Part shown: piece by piece, positions 9,856 through 21,765 of the stretch
How positions within the stretch are numbered: the stretch's first letter is position 1
How the letters are laid out: every line of letters starts with the position of its first letter
Origin: Rhipidocladum racemiflorum
Taxonomy: Eukaryota; Streptophyta; Magnoliopsida; Poales; Poaceae
Direction of reading: 5' to 3'
DNA: 64,000 nucleotides
NCBI GenBank assembly: GCA_036346355.1
Contig: CM070576.1
Span: 56,901,712 to 56,965,711 of the forward strand
Notes under the pieces: model-generated
Databases searched by the model: none
What the model was told of the DNA's origin: nothing
The model's input: the letters and a program-made list of their open reading frames with translations, nothing else
Translations under genes and position numbers: made by a program

Positions 9856-12800
9856 TCATCCCGATTCCTCTAATACATCTTTCAAAGGAAGATGCCGGAG
9901 TGACTTAGTGAATAAATCTGCGAGATTTTCACACGACTTAGTATGCAAGATCTTTATCTCGTTCATCTTATGCATTTCATGAGCATAAAAGAACTTGGGG
10001 TTGATATGCTTTGTAAGGTTACTCTTCACATATCCCATTTGTACTTGTGCAACACAAGTCGCATTATCTTCATAGATAATAGTGGGGGTTTGTTCCATGT
10101 TAGGACCACATGACTTACGGATGTGGTGAACCATTCTTGAAGCCATGCACATTCGAGAGGCTTCATACAATGCAATGATTTACGAGTGGTTAGTCGGCGT
10201 CGAGACAAGAGTCCGCTTAGACGACTTCCAACAAATTGCCGTTCCACCGCAAAGGAAAACATACCCGGTTTGTGACTTGCCGATATGCGGGTCCGATAGG
10301 TACCGACATCGGCGTAGCCAACTAAATTCAATTCATTGTTTCTTACGTAAAACAAGCCGAGGTCTTTGCTTCCTTGAAGGTAACGGAAGATGTCCTTCAC
10401 CCCTTTCCAATGCCTTTTGGTGGGTTACGCCTTGATCTGCGCGCTAGCAAATTCACGGCGAACGCAATGTCCGGCCTAGTGCTATTCGCAAGGTACATGA
10501 GCGCTCCAATTGCACTCAAGTATGGGAATTCCGCTCCCAGGACTTCCTCCCCCTCTTCTTTAGGCCTGTACGGGTCTAGGTGCCTTGGAGTGACCTTGAC
10601 CATTGGGGTCTTTGCGGGGTATGCCTTTTCAAAGCCAAATCTCTCCAACACTTTCTGCGTGTAGGATGCTTGGTGTACCAAGATTCCGCCTTGGACATGT
10701 TCAAGCTGCAAGCCTAAACAGAACTTGGTTTTACCCAAGTCTTTCATTTCAAACTCAGATTTCAAGTATGTGCATGCTTCTTCAATTTCCTCATCCGTCC
10801 CAATGATGTTCAAGTCATCTACATAGACGGAGATTATACAAAATCCATTCGTGGATCGTTGTATAAATACACATGGACAATCTTCATTTGTTCGTGTAGC
10901 CTTTCTTGCAGAGAAAGTCACTCAAACGATTGTACCACATTCTTCTTTGTTTTAGCCCATACGGTGATTTCTCCAATTTCACCTTTGTATAGGTTTCTGT
11001 TTGCTCTGTCTTGGTTCGGGATAGGGATACCTTAGGTACTTTCATATAAATCTCGAATCCAAGTTTCCATACAAATATCTTTGTGACAACATCCATTAGC
11101 TTCATTTTCAACTTCAAGTTGATCGCCATTGAGATCAAGTATCTAAAGGTAATTCCACCCATGACCAGGAGAATAGGTTTCTTCATAATCAACCCCAGAC
11201 GTTGAGTGAAACCTTGAGCGACAAGCCTTGCCTTGTACCTTATAACTTCATTTTTTCATTCCTCTTAGAACAAAAACCCATTTGTGCCCCACGGGGTTTA
11301 TATGGGGAGGCGTGCGGCACACAGGCCCAAACACCTCTCTTTTGTTTAGAGAAACTAACTCTGCAGTGATTGCCTTCCTCCAATCTTCCCAATCGAGCCT
11401 TTTCTTGCACTCTGCGAGAGATGCGGGCTCGGGATCATGATTAATGATCGTGGCAATCTTCTTTGCAAAGTATGCATCGACATTGGCTGTTGCTCTATTC
11501 ATCGATTCTCCCGTTATTACAAAGTTTATGGCCATTTCATCATGGGGTGCTTCATGCACTTCTACTTGCTCTTCATTGCTATTTCCCATTCCAGGAGCAA
11601 GTTCCTTTAGTTTTTCTCCGCCAATGTGTGCGCACACATTATTTCCGGCGGCTTCTTCCAATGGAAGGTTCAGATCTGGAATTGCCTTTTCCACAGGCTT
11701 CTTTCCAGTGCCAGGTCTCAACTGGCTCCCCTTCTTGCTTTGGGGCACTTTTGTGATTGGTTGTGGTAAGTCCTCTCGCTTGATTTTCCCAGACGTCTCC
11801 GGGTACTTTGGGTTTGAGAAGCGGATCTCCTGTTCTTTTCTTTGAGGCCTCACGAGCAGGATGAGGATACCTTCGCTTTCTTTGGTATTTCCACCCTCTA
11901 CGGTGCATTTCTTGCTTGGTACATGCGACTTAATCACGCTCTTGAGATCACAAAAATGATCGAGCAGTTCATTTGCTAAATTCTGCAAATCAATTATCTT
12001 ACGGACTTCTTGATTTGCTTCATTAGTGCGAGGTCATGCGGGGATCCCAGTGGAATGCCATACTATTTCGGCATTTTTCATCCAATGGTTGATTCTCTCC
12101 CCTAATGACGGAAATGGTCCTCGTCAAAGATGCAATCGAGTCGAGTGTGTGTAAGTCTCGATCATGGGTTCCAAATACCTGATTATGGATGCACTCTCAT
12201 AACCAACGTATATCCCAGGACTTGCGGAGAGGGCCCATTGCGATCCATTGTGGGGTGGTATAGGTACATATACCATACAACCAAATTTTCTAAGATGGGA
12301 AATCTTCGGGATGACCCCTTGCACTAGTTGCATAGGTGAATGGATGTTGTAGGCCGATGGTCTATAATTGATGAAGTCTTCTTTGCGTGCGAGGCTGCGT
12401 GTCCCCAACAAGTGTTGGGCAAGTTACAACTCTGCAAGAGCTGATGCGGCAATGAACTTAATCCTTTTATTAGTGCTTGACTAGCCCATTTTGCGTATGG
12501 ACATGCGGTGCAGAGTGCTCATGATTATTCCCGTTCTTTGTACAATAATCATCAAATGCCTTGGAAGTAAATTCGCGGCATTGTCCAATCGAATGGACTT
12601 CACGCGATGATCGAGGAAAAGCATTCTTAATTACGATGATCTGCGAGATCAACTTTGCGAATGCATGATTCCTTGTTGACGGCAAACATGTATGCGACCA
12701 TTTCGAGGAAGCATCAATGAGCACCATAAAGTATCGAAACGGCCACGACAAGGGCTGAATCGACCGCAAATATCCCTTGAATGCGTTCCAGAATGCAGGG

Positions 12801-13412
12801 ATTTCATGTTGCACTTTCATAACAGAGGGTCTAGTTATTAATTTCCCGGTGGCACATGCATGGCACACAAAATCTTCGTGATTCGGGAAATTCTTAACAT
12901 TAATGCCATGACCTTGTGAGTTGTTAACTATATTTCTCATCAATCTAAGACCAGGATGACCTAATCTACAATGCCATAAAGCAAATAATTCGAGCTTCTA
13001 AAGACAGTCTTCAAAGAAGTATACCTGCGTGTGCATTGATTTTCGTGTAGTACAACCCAGATTCATATGAGGGACATTTTTCTAGTACCATCTTTCCATA
13101 TTCCGCGTGCTTCACAATGCACAAGTGTTCTTTGCCATTTTCTTCATTGGTTTCTACGTGAAACCCATTGGTGCGGATATCTTTGAAACTTAAGAGAGTG
13201 CGGGTTGATTCAGGGTACAAGAGGGCTTCTTCAATTACCAAAGTTGTACCCATTGGCAATATAATTGTGGCTCTTCCTGAGCCTATTATATGCGTATCGC
13301 TTCCTGCGATAGTCGTAATCCTTCCAGCGTTCTTCGTGATCGTCTGGAAGTATTTCGACTCTCTTAAGATGGTATTTGTTGTGCCACTATCAACAATGCA
13401 TATTTCCTCCAT
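9856..13412 (-). pseudogene. Copia pol remnant: protease, integrase, reverse transcriptase, RNase H
   Basis: Fragments in shifting frames: protease 13011-13412 with the catalytic DSGT in IVDSGTTNTIL; integrase zinc finger and core 12470-12943 (CHAC, FMVLIDASSKW), in which the usual DN-G-EF motif reads GQCREF; integrase C-terminal part 12124-12411; linker and RT N-terminus 11248-11988; RT 10397-11192 with YVDD (YVDDLNIIGTDEE); RNase H 9856-10400 (YEDNATCVAQ, ADLFTKSLR). At least five frame breaks separate these, so no functional polyprotein can be made. Confidence 0.9.
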
Positions 13413-13439
13413 TGGGCGCTACACGATTTCTAGATGAAA

Positions 13440-14680
13440 AGAATAATTCTAATCATAAAGTGGCTAAGTAATTCAAAAAAAAAAATTGCTTGTAAAGAAA
13501 GAATACTGGAATAAAGAATAAATTGTAATTCTATTCATGAGAAAAAGTATGCTCTTCGAGAGCTTACTATTCATTATGCAATCTGATGTCTATGTGAGAT
13601 AATTCTGACAATTCATGTCAGTTCTTCAAAAACTCACGTTAGATAATGCCACACCTTTGCACATTCATAAGGTTCTTCCATTAGATTACTACGTGTAATC
13701 TAATAGGAAATGGCTGCTAGATTCAATAAAATGCATAATTGAATTCTCATGAGTTTCCAGCAAACTAAAAGAAAGCAATAATATCAAGATTCATATATTC
13801 AAAGATGAATGCAAAATTCATAAGTACAAGATCCATAAGTACGGAATTCATAAATGCAAAATTCATAAGTGCGAGATTCATAAATGCAGGATTCATAAAT
13901 ACGATATTCATAATCGCAAAATTCATATATACAGATTCATAAATATTCATAAATACGGAAAAAAACCCACATAAATTAAATGCGGTGTAATGCTAATTAC
14001 AACTTATGTAACTCGTTGGTTGGGAGCGAAAACAGTAACGAATATCTCGTCAATTCGACTCTTGGCCAGTCAACTTTGCCCCTAGGGCTCACATGAGGGA
14101 GGGAGCACTTCCCGTTTCCGGGTGCCAATTAAAGAACCAAGCCTCATGTGTGTTTTCCTAGACACCAATTGTCTCATGTCTGTTTATTCATTACTTAAAT
14201 CAAATCCCAACCACTCAGTTTCTCATAAAATGCCGTATGAAATATTCTGGAATTTTCCTAGCATTTTTCATAATTTCTGCTAATTTCCAAGCAATTTTCA
14301 GAATTACTGTACAACAGAAAATTTTAATTTTAGCAAATATCAACATGACTAATTCATAAATTCATAATAAACAATAATTGCACAATTCATAAATTCATAA
14401 ATGCAAAAATAAATTCTTATGAATTTTCGGTATTCTAAACAGGCAATTATTGCAAAAATTCATGCAATAATTCATAAATGCAGAAAATAAGGCTAAGATA
14501 CATAAAAACAGAGCCAAGCAATTTTCTGCAATTTTCTATGCATTTTCATATTTTTCTGGCAATTTTCAGGATTTCCTGAATTTCTAATACATTTTCTGAA
14601 AAAAAAAATAGAAATCATGAAAGAACCGGGGGTAAGGGGGGAATTTCCCCCTCCCCCCGTGCGCCAAGCTCCTAGTCCAA
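13440..14680. repeat. AT-rich non-coding zone in the Copia element, with a TTCATAA minisatellite
   Basis: Where gag would be expected the sequence is AT-rich and non-coding. From about 13760 to 13960 the motif ATTCATAAATGC and variants repeat with a spacing near 15-16 bp, about ten copies. Scattered copies of the same word recur at 14355-14500. No CCHC knuckle or capsid-like frame is seen. Confidence 0.6.
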
Positions 14681-14693
14681 ATTGATTTTGGAT

Positions 14694-15975
14694 GGACTTC
14701 ATGTCCAGGAAAAGTTGGACTTCTTGTCCTGTGTTCGTAGGACTCCAAGTCCTTTCCAAAGTTCTGTTCTTTTGTTTATTCTCCATGGGACTTCATGTCC
14801 TGGTCCTCTTGGACTACATGTCCTTCACGAAAAAGGAGAGGGCCGGTCGGAGCGGCAACCAGGAGGCCTCGCGCGGGCCATGCGCTGGTGATCGGTGAAG
14901 CGCTATGAGGCGAAGCGATCCAGCCGTGGCCGAGCCAGAGTGGTTCAAGACGCTGGCCGTTCCTCAGCGGCCAGTTCGTCTTGTTAGCGGCGACCATGCG
15001 GCAAGCGGCGGCGTAGCGGCGGCACGGCAACGGCGGCAATGGCGGCGAAGCGAGGCCGAGTCGGTGGCTCGCAGCGATCTTTGGCGGGCATGGCCTCGGC
15101 CGCCAAGCAGAGATGCGCTGCGTGGCGGCGACCAAAGTGCGCACCTGCAACCGATGGCTTCAAGCACATTGGCAACAGCGGCTTTGAGCCGGGAAGGCCT
15201 GTGCTTCGTGGCCGTTAGTTCGGTCGGTGTCCGTCTACGATGGTGACGGCTTCGGTCGAACGGTAGCAGCGGCTTCGAGCCGTACTGAATGCTTTGTGTT
15301 GTAACTTTGTTGGCTTCGTGCCAATCTGGGCCGTAGTTTCAATGGCTTCGTGCGCAATACGAGATGAGGCCAGCGGCCACCTGGCTTCGAGTTGGTGGAC
15401 GCCGGTGACGGGCCGGGTCGGCGACTTCGAGCAGAAGGCCGAGGTGCGGTCGTCCGGGGACATCGAACGCCGGCGCAGTGCTAGGGGCGCTTCGAGCGCT
15501 AGGCGTCTGGTGGCTTCGTACGGCCGATGACGCTTCATGCGGAGGCCTTTGGACCGGGTGCCGGCAAAGCTTCTTCATGCCGGTGCGCGGCGAGAGCCCG
15601 CGCTTCGTGCGCGGCGGCCACGGCTTCGTGCCATGTACTGGATTCCTTGACCAGCGATCCGGCGACTAGCGGCGCGTGAAGCTTCGGGTGCGGACCAAGT
15701 GCGGCGCCGCGTGCGCGGTGCTGACCGAAGCGGCTTCGAGCCGCGGTTTACTTTGCTTCGAGTCGATGCGGCTGCAATTGGTGACGGCTTCGTGCCGATC
15801 TTGTAATTTCATATACTGTAGTGACTTCGTGCCACAGATCACGCTACTAGCTGTGCGTTGTAGCTTTGTGCTACAAGAATTAGATGCATGTACAGACATA
15901 ACGAGCGATTAGATTCAATCCTCGTTCTCACCTTTTTCTCACCTTTCAATCTATCTCCGGGTAGAGCTTCGTGCT
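14694..15975 (-). repeat. Array of about sixteen hairpins with constant five-base loop (Copia leader region)
   Basis: Plus-strand units have the form stem-TTC(G/A/T)(T/A)-stem, with loops read as ACGAA, TCGAA or ATGAA in the element's own sense. Clear members: GGAC/GTCC at 14694-14706, 14717-14729 and 14811-14823; GGGAC/GTCC at 14787-14800; AGGAC/GTCCT at 14739-14753; CGGC/GCCG at 15179-15191, 15270-15282 and 15785-15797; TTGGC/GCCAA at 15310-15324; GCGC/GCGC at 15487-15499; CGCGC/GCGCG at 15599-15613; GGC/GCC at 15622-15632; GCGGC/GCCGC at 15730-15744; GTGAC/GCCAC (one mismatch) at 15821-15835; TTGTAGC/GCTACAA at 15858-15876; AGC/GCT at 15965-15975. The last lies eight bases from the LTR. 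Stems differ between members but remain complementary. Confidence 0.75.
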
Positions 15976-15982
15976 GATAACG

Positions 15983-16201
15983 TGTTAGACAACCTCGCTA
16001 TCGAATAGTCCGGGGTTGCCTAATAGATCTCAAGTGGAGAATAGACAGGGAGAAAGAGAGACACAATATGAGGAGGAACGGGTCTGCTTTATTATTCTGT
16101 ATACTTGTGTACAATGGGGTGACCCCCTGCCTCCTATATATAGCGGTTCTGCTTAGAGATAAGGAAGAGTCCATATCGGATACGAATCCGGTTTCCTAAC
16201 A
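15983..16201 (-). repeat. Upstream (5') LTR of the Copia element
   Basis: 219 bp, TGTTAG...CTAACA, followed directly by the target copy AAAAC. On the minus strand the internal sequence begins CGTTATCAGCACGAAGC. That may contain the primer-binding site, but it does not match the common initiator-Met site TGGTATCAGAGC. Confidence 0.92.
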
Positions 16202-17600
16202 AAAACAACATCGGTTCTACGTCGCAGTAAAGCCGTCCAAAGACTCCAAACCACACCGAAGTCTCTGGAACCCAGCAGGCAACAAAGACGAGCCGAGTCC
16301 ACATGGACCCACACCATATGCGTGCAGGCATGGCTCCCGGCGAAATTTTGTAAAATTCTCCAAAATTCATAATCTCGGTGAAGTAAAAAATCGAAAAAAT
16401 TCGAATTGCTGTAGTAATTTTCAGAATTTTTGGTAAAATTTGGAGTATTTTGATCAGACTTTTTATTTTTTTTGGACTCAGAAAGGGACTTTAGTTCAGT
16501 TTGTGGCTTGTGGAGTTGTGGACGGAGGGGTGAAGTCTTACATCTTGGGTTCGATTCTTGAATCTAGCTTGATTTTGTGCTTCTTTTGCTGCTACTTATC
16601 TCTGTTTTCTATGGATGCCAATCATGCAACCTTTTGCTCGTTTTTGTGAGACTGCTGCAAACATAACTTTAACTCAATTGGGTTTTGCAGAAGCTGCACA
16701 AGAGTGCAGTACTATATTGGACGTTGTAGAATCTGCACTACCTGAGGGTTTGCCAGCCAACTTTGGAAATGGCTGTAACTTGAATGCAACAATATGCAGT
16801 GCTGTTGAGCTGCTTCCTAGCTATGGAAATTAGGGGATTTCTTTCTTCAAGTTAGATCTTCATATAGAAGGGCTCTTTTTAGTAATTGGAACCTCGATGC
16901 AAAGACATTACACCACTTCATAATTCATCAAAATGGCTCTATTCAAAACATAACAATGTTTAGTATGTTCAAGAACAATATATTAGCCCTCAAACTTGCC
17001 ACAATGAGGATGCCCAAAAAATTAACATAAGTTTAAGGATCATGTTGCCCATTGCTTCCTCCCAAGTATAAACATGCATGAGCCTATTGGGTTGTACGTA
17101 ATAATGTTTACAAGCATTAGAATTTACTTCCCCAAGTATAAACATCATATTTGTACAAAAATTCATCAAGCACATAACAATTGAGGGTCAAAATATCACC
17201 TTAGAAACTATATCAATGTACAAAAAATAACTTATATTTGGAAACTGAGAGAGTATATTTCTACCCTTAAAAATGTAATATATCTCTAATTATATGCAAT
17301 GGCTATATTTCTATCATAATTAGGGTCCATCAGATTAACTTATCATGCGCACTAAAGCTGAATCGTAACCGTACCGGGATTACTGCCCACGTCTGGCTTA
17401 ACTCTATCATTTAAGAATCTTGGTAACTAACAGCATGGATGTCTGACCGAGATCCCCGAGCTTGACCCCTCGGAAGGGAGCTAGCTCCTTGCTCTCTAGC
17501 TCGAGCTAAGAGCCCCCGACCACGTCGTTGGTCGCACGGCTCTCGCTCGACCTCGAGCTAGGGGTTCGTTGACCGGGTAGGAATTTTTCAGTCCCCGATA

Positions 17601-17644
<44 letters not shown>

Positions 17645-18300
17645 TAAAAATTTCAGTTTTAAGGTATATACGCATGCATCTAACATATGCCTTTTAAAAA
17701 ATATCCTCAAATTTAAAAATTTGATCGAATTTAGATCATATGCTTTGCTGATTTATATATATAATCAGCACATATCTACAATCAAACTATCATCAAAAAA
17801 GAAACTTAAGTTCGGATTTCAGTTCAAACAAGTTTGAACTAGTTAGTAAACTGGTTAAACTCAACATCCTAAAAATTTCAAAAAAAAATTCAAATGCAAA
17901 TAAATAAGAAAAATACCCGTTTTGGATTATGATGCCCAGACACCATAATGCTATAGGTAATTGTACTATATATAAGAAAATGAAAACACACTACTATGAG
18001 TACGTATTCCCTACTTCCTGTATATTAACTGATGTTACGCAAGTGTAAGTTGTTAACTGATTCCTCATGATTAGAAAATTGTTATTAACCAAATAGAGGT
18101 AGGGAGTACATACACCTAAAAGCACAAAATAGGCTTCCTATGTATAGATGTACTGATGTTATGTTATCTGTGCTTATAATCTCTTCTTATATATCGAATT
18201 CCGCATTGGTACCTCCATAATTTTTTTGGTAAGGATAAGATCGGTATCTACCTGCGTTTTATAACACACTAAGTTGGTCCCTTTTCGGGCTCATGTGACG
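16202..18300. other. Intergenic DNA with a SINE-like head and a dinucleotide repeat
   Basis: At 16504-16513 TGGCTTGTGG resembles a pol III A box, and at 16548-16557 GGTTCGATTC a B box, the spacing of a tRNA-derived SINE head. No tail or target duplication was found. A (CA)n(TA)n microsatellite sits at 17603-17646. A GC-rich patch (17430-17590) with CTCGAGCTA inverted words looks like retrotransposon debris. Open frames at 16440-16833 match nothing I know. Confidence 0.4.
17603..17646. repeat. (CA)n(TA)n microsatellite
   Basis: An uninterrupted CA run of about 14 units is followed directly by a TA run. Confidence 0.9.
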
Positions 18301-18724
18301 CATTTCGTTAGAAATTCATCAAGAGGCAACGAAAGGATAAACAAATAGCTCCAAGAACAATGGAGGTAGGAGCACAGTGCATGCGCAGAGAATGAATGAC
18401 CTCACCGTTCCAGCGATTCAACCCGCGCGCGCAGCGAATACTTCGCTCACGAGAGAGAGAAAAAACGGCACGAGAGTAAAACCGCTCCTCACGGCTCACA
18501 GGAAGGAGAACATCGAATCCTCGCCTAGCTACACGGCTCCGTCATCGTTGCAGGGAAAACATGAAAGAAGGGTTTGCAGAATTGCGCACCAGAATCGGAG
18601 GATCAGACGGGGAGCGAGCCGAGGCGCACGGGGACGGAAGGCGCGGGTCGATCGGTCGGACCGAGGGAAGAAGAGATAGTGGTGGCGTTTGCGGTTTTTG
18701 CCCTTGCGGGGTGTTGTGTTCCTT

Positions 18725-18732
18725 CTTTATAG
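18725..18732 (-). promoter_or_regulatory. Putative TATA box with downstream leader, minus strand
   Basis: The minus strand reads CTATAAAG, followed about 30 bp later by a CT-rich and GC-rich leader (18690-18380) that resembles a plant 5'UTR. It has GT-type donor candidates near 18390 but no long coding frame follows. It could be the promoter of a gene whose body has been lost, or a captured promoter fragment. A CT microsatellite (18949-18976) lies upstream. Confidence 0.3.
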
Positions 18733-18948
18733 ACGACCAGACCAGCAGGGCGCCACCTGCCCTGAAGAGCTAGAGGAACCGCACGAGCGAACGTACGCAG
18801 CAACGGACGAGAGCGCAATCTCGCGCCGGGCCAACTGCCCACGCAATCGGCCGCACCCGTTTCTCGACCACCCGTCGTCACGCGCGCTCCTGCCGCCGCC
18901 ACGTGCGAAATCGCCGAGCTGTTTGTTGGTTTCTGCTTGTGCACGCCC

Positions 18949-18976
18949 GCTCGCTCGCTCTCTCTCTCTCTCTCTC
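18949..18976. repeat. CT-rich microsatellite
   Basis: GCTCGCTCG words grade into an uninterrupted CT run. Confidence 0.85.
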
Positions 18977-19902
18977 CGCTTAGCTTCTTCGGCTATCGCA
19001 GCTTTATTCTACAAATCTATCTTATTTACGAAAAACATTATAAAAATAATCTTCTTTTCGATTATAGAAGAACACCATTAATATGTATCATCTGTCGCCT
19101 GGAGAGATCAGGAACTTTTCGTGCTTGCGGCAAACCGGATGCTTGCGGCAACAATTCCAGACCCACCTTACTGTCGTGCTCCTCCGGCTCGAATGAAGCT
19201 CGCACACTCGGTAGGCATCCCACCAGGCTTTCGATACTCAGTAGCAGCCTTATCAAGCTTCATGTCCTCGATTACTGTTTAGAAAGCTACCGAACTCTCC
19301 AACTATGACATGTGATACATGCCATGTCTTTCGCGGTTAAGAAAATAAACCTTTTTTTTTAATACTCTCCAACTATGACGTGTGACGTGGCACTGAACGT
19401 TGGTGTCCAATGGGACGGGAAAGGAGAAGAGAAGCTTAATAACGGAATTGAAGCAGCCTCGTGACCCCGTCTCATTCTGTACGATCAAGTCCCCATCGGG
19501 TTGCATCTCTCGTGATAAACTGTCAATCTCCGGCGACCAACTGGGGCCCTTCGGGACTAGAATCCAACAAGGAATCATCTGCACCCGGACAATTTTGTTC
19601 ACATCAAAGATACCAAATGGCAGGATGCTCGCTCAGAACGCGCCAACCAGATGTCCAACGATAGTCAAGGTTGTGCTGTAACGATGTTCACTGAAAGGAA
19701 CTTGGTTCAGTGCGCATTTCGCCTTTCGGCCTAAAAGCCCAAGGCTGCCCTTTCCGCTGTCCAATCTGCCACAAGATTTGCTGGAGTTAACCTATGTTGA
19801 TAAAATCACAGAACCCAATAAGTGCACTTCATCAGAAGGTTGGTAGATCTTGAAGAAATCACTTGCCCCGTAGCATTATTAGAAGTTGAGGTTCAGAACA
19901 TG
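18977..19902. other. Intergenic sequence, no gene recognised
   Basis: Short open frames (19400-19681 and others) have no recognisable domain. No element ends are visible. Confidence 0.4.
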
Positions 19903-20163
19903 TTAGACTATCTCCAACGTCTTCCTTTCAGCCATCAAATCCCTTCACGAACAGATCCAAATGCTCTAGCGGATTTCCTTCAGCCTTCTTTTCGGACGGG
20001 ATTCGAAGAGAGAATCTCTCTAGAAAGGGATTCTCTCTCCAATCCTTTCACAAATTCCTTCGAGAGGATGTTGCTGGAGATGGTAGAAAACAAAAGGAAT
20101 GAATATAACGAAGAGAATAGGGAAGGGAATGGGATGAAGAAAAATTGCTGGAGACAGTCTTAA
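19903..20163. mobile_element. MITE with TTAGACTATCTCCAACG termini
   Basis: The left end TTAGACTATCTCCAACG is mirrored by the right end GCTGGAGACAGTCTTAA, giving imperfect inverted termini of about 18 bp around a 261-bp body. This terminus type (AGACTNTCTCCAACG) is common in grass MITEs. The open frame across it (19822-20163) is incidental. No clear target duplication is preserved. Confidence 0.6.
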
Positions 20164-21604
20164 CCATCCCCCCCCCCCCGGTTGTGCACGAAGGCAGTCT
20201 GGTTTTGGAAGTCTCACTTGCGAAGTCGAAATACACCAAGCAACTAGTTTTCAAGTCTGGAAAGCTTATCCGGCACGCAAAGTCAGCCGATTTCGGTATA
20301 CTAGCCTGTTAGCTTGCCGATGTGTGCTGCGGCGCTGGTGCTGAGTAGCTTCATCGCTGGCCGGATAGAGCTGGACGGACCTATGCGCGCCGAGCAGCCT
20401 CTGCCAATCGAGTAGTAGGAATTAAGTGCACTTCTGACTCAGCGCCATAAGGCCGCGTGTTTGTCTGGTTCCCCAATCGTACGAAATACTTATGTGACAG
20501 TGCCGCTGGATAAGTGTTGTCGTAGGTCCAGTGGTACACATGTGGGCTCACTGGATCCATGGTCCATGGATGGTTTATTACCATGGAATCATGGATCAAC
20601 ACATGCATGACAGCATGAGTCGTTCTTTTACTCCGTATTCGACAACCCACAAGGCCACTTGGGTTGCAGCCGAAGAGCCTGCGACAACCAAGACCCAAGC
20701 CTCAGAACAACGCATGCGTTTTTCCTACGCAGTATGCTATGCGCTTATAGACATAGCCATAGAATGAGATTAGCTGGTCCATTAGGTGGGGTTAACGAAA
20801 GAGCACGAGAAAACGGGTCTTTTTATGAAAATAGGGTTCAGGTGAAATTTGCTTTTCTAATCCTCCTGAAAACTTGGGTGCATAGTATGATTGGTAACCA
20901 TCCAAGCGGCAAGTAGACTGGGGTGCAATAAGTTCGGATTCAGTCGGGTATCATTCTTTCTGTATTTGAAATCGTATTTTTTTTTATTTGGAGTCAAATA
21001 CGGATGGTACCGAATACGAATACGCTACAGATAATATAGGTCACGAATTCAAAGCGAATACGTAGCGGAATCGATACGGTACCAAATATTTTTTGTCGGA
21101 TGTCACAAGACTGGGATGCAAAAAGATACGGATGCAAGACTGGGATGCAAAAAGATTATCACCATTTAACAAATTATTATATTAGGTAGTCCAATAAGTT
21201 GAAAAGTATCAAATTTTCTTTTATATTTTGCAAAAGAATACCAGATGTTCATGTAGGCAAGTGGAAGCACATTCTTGCATGTTAAACTCTGTTGGTGGCT
21301 GGCACCAGCCGGCATGATAGTGGATGGGACGACGGTAGAAGGGTAGAGCCGTGGAGAGAGGGTCTAACTTGGGATATTTGGTTGGGTACAATTGAAAACT
21401 ACTAGAATAAAGTTATTCCAAATTATCCGAGAATATAATCGGAATATCCCGATTTGCCAAATAGTTATCTTTCAAATTCAAAACCAACCATCCGAAATCG
21501 ATACTAAATTCGACAACTATCCGACACAATTATCTAAATTTGATTCGAATAAATTAGTTGACCGATCAGCATCTATCTAATTCGATTGCACCGTTAACGC
21601 TAGC
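20164..21604. other. Intergenic DNA with degraded repeats
   Basis: A C12 run lies near 20168-20180. A degenerate hAT-like patch of CGGAT/ATACGAATACG words lies at 20930-21110. The sequence AAGACTGGGATGCAAAAAGAT occurs twice in tandem at 21105-21160. No gene is supported. Confidence 0.4.
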
Positions 21605-21606
21605 TA

Positions 21607-21765
21607 GTAGCTGAATTCCAGTTGCACACAAGCATCCGCGTGGAAGAGTGTGACCTGACATGGAATTCTACTACCGCTAGTTATAGTAGCTGAATTCAAA
21701 TTGCACACAAGCTTGCGCGTGGAAAAGTGCGACCTGACATGGAATTCCAGTGCCTCAAGGATACG
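21607..21765. repeat. Tandem duplication, 79-bp period
   Basis: A block starting GTAGCTGAATTC at 21607 and containing TTGCACACAAGC, CGCGTGG and GACCTGACATGGAATTC repeats at 21686 with a few substitutions. Confidence 0.75.

Larger units (their letters stand above)
9335..16201 (-). mobile_element. Copia LTR retrotransposon, complete ends but coding-defective
   Basis: Two LTRs of about 218 bp (TGTTAG...CTAACA) enclose 6.4 kb. The target duplication AAAAC is exact (9330-9334 and 16202-16206). Domain order on the minus strand is protease, integrase, reverse transcriptase, RNase H, which defines Ty1/copia. A polypurine tract AAGGGGAG abuts the downstream LTR (minus strand, just above 9552). No gag frame is visible between the upstream LTR and protease. 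That 2.5 kb holds an AT-rich minisatellite zone and the hairpin array. LTRs differ at only about six or seven positions, yet pol has several frameshifts and stops. Confidence 0.93.

Noticed and set aside
13440..15960. A gag gene in the first Copia element
   Set aside because: No capsid-like or CCHC-containing frame could be found. Frames there are Arg/Ala-rich by-products of the GC-rich hairpin array.
16440..16833. Two short open frames as genes
   Set aside because: No family resemblance, no intron or promoter signals, and they lie over a SINE-like head.
19822..20163. 113-codon plus-strand frame as a gene
   Set aside because: It overlaps a MITE almost exactly and has no recognisable domain.
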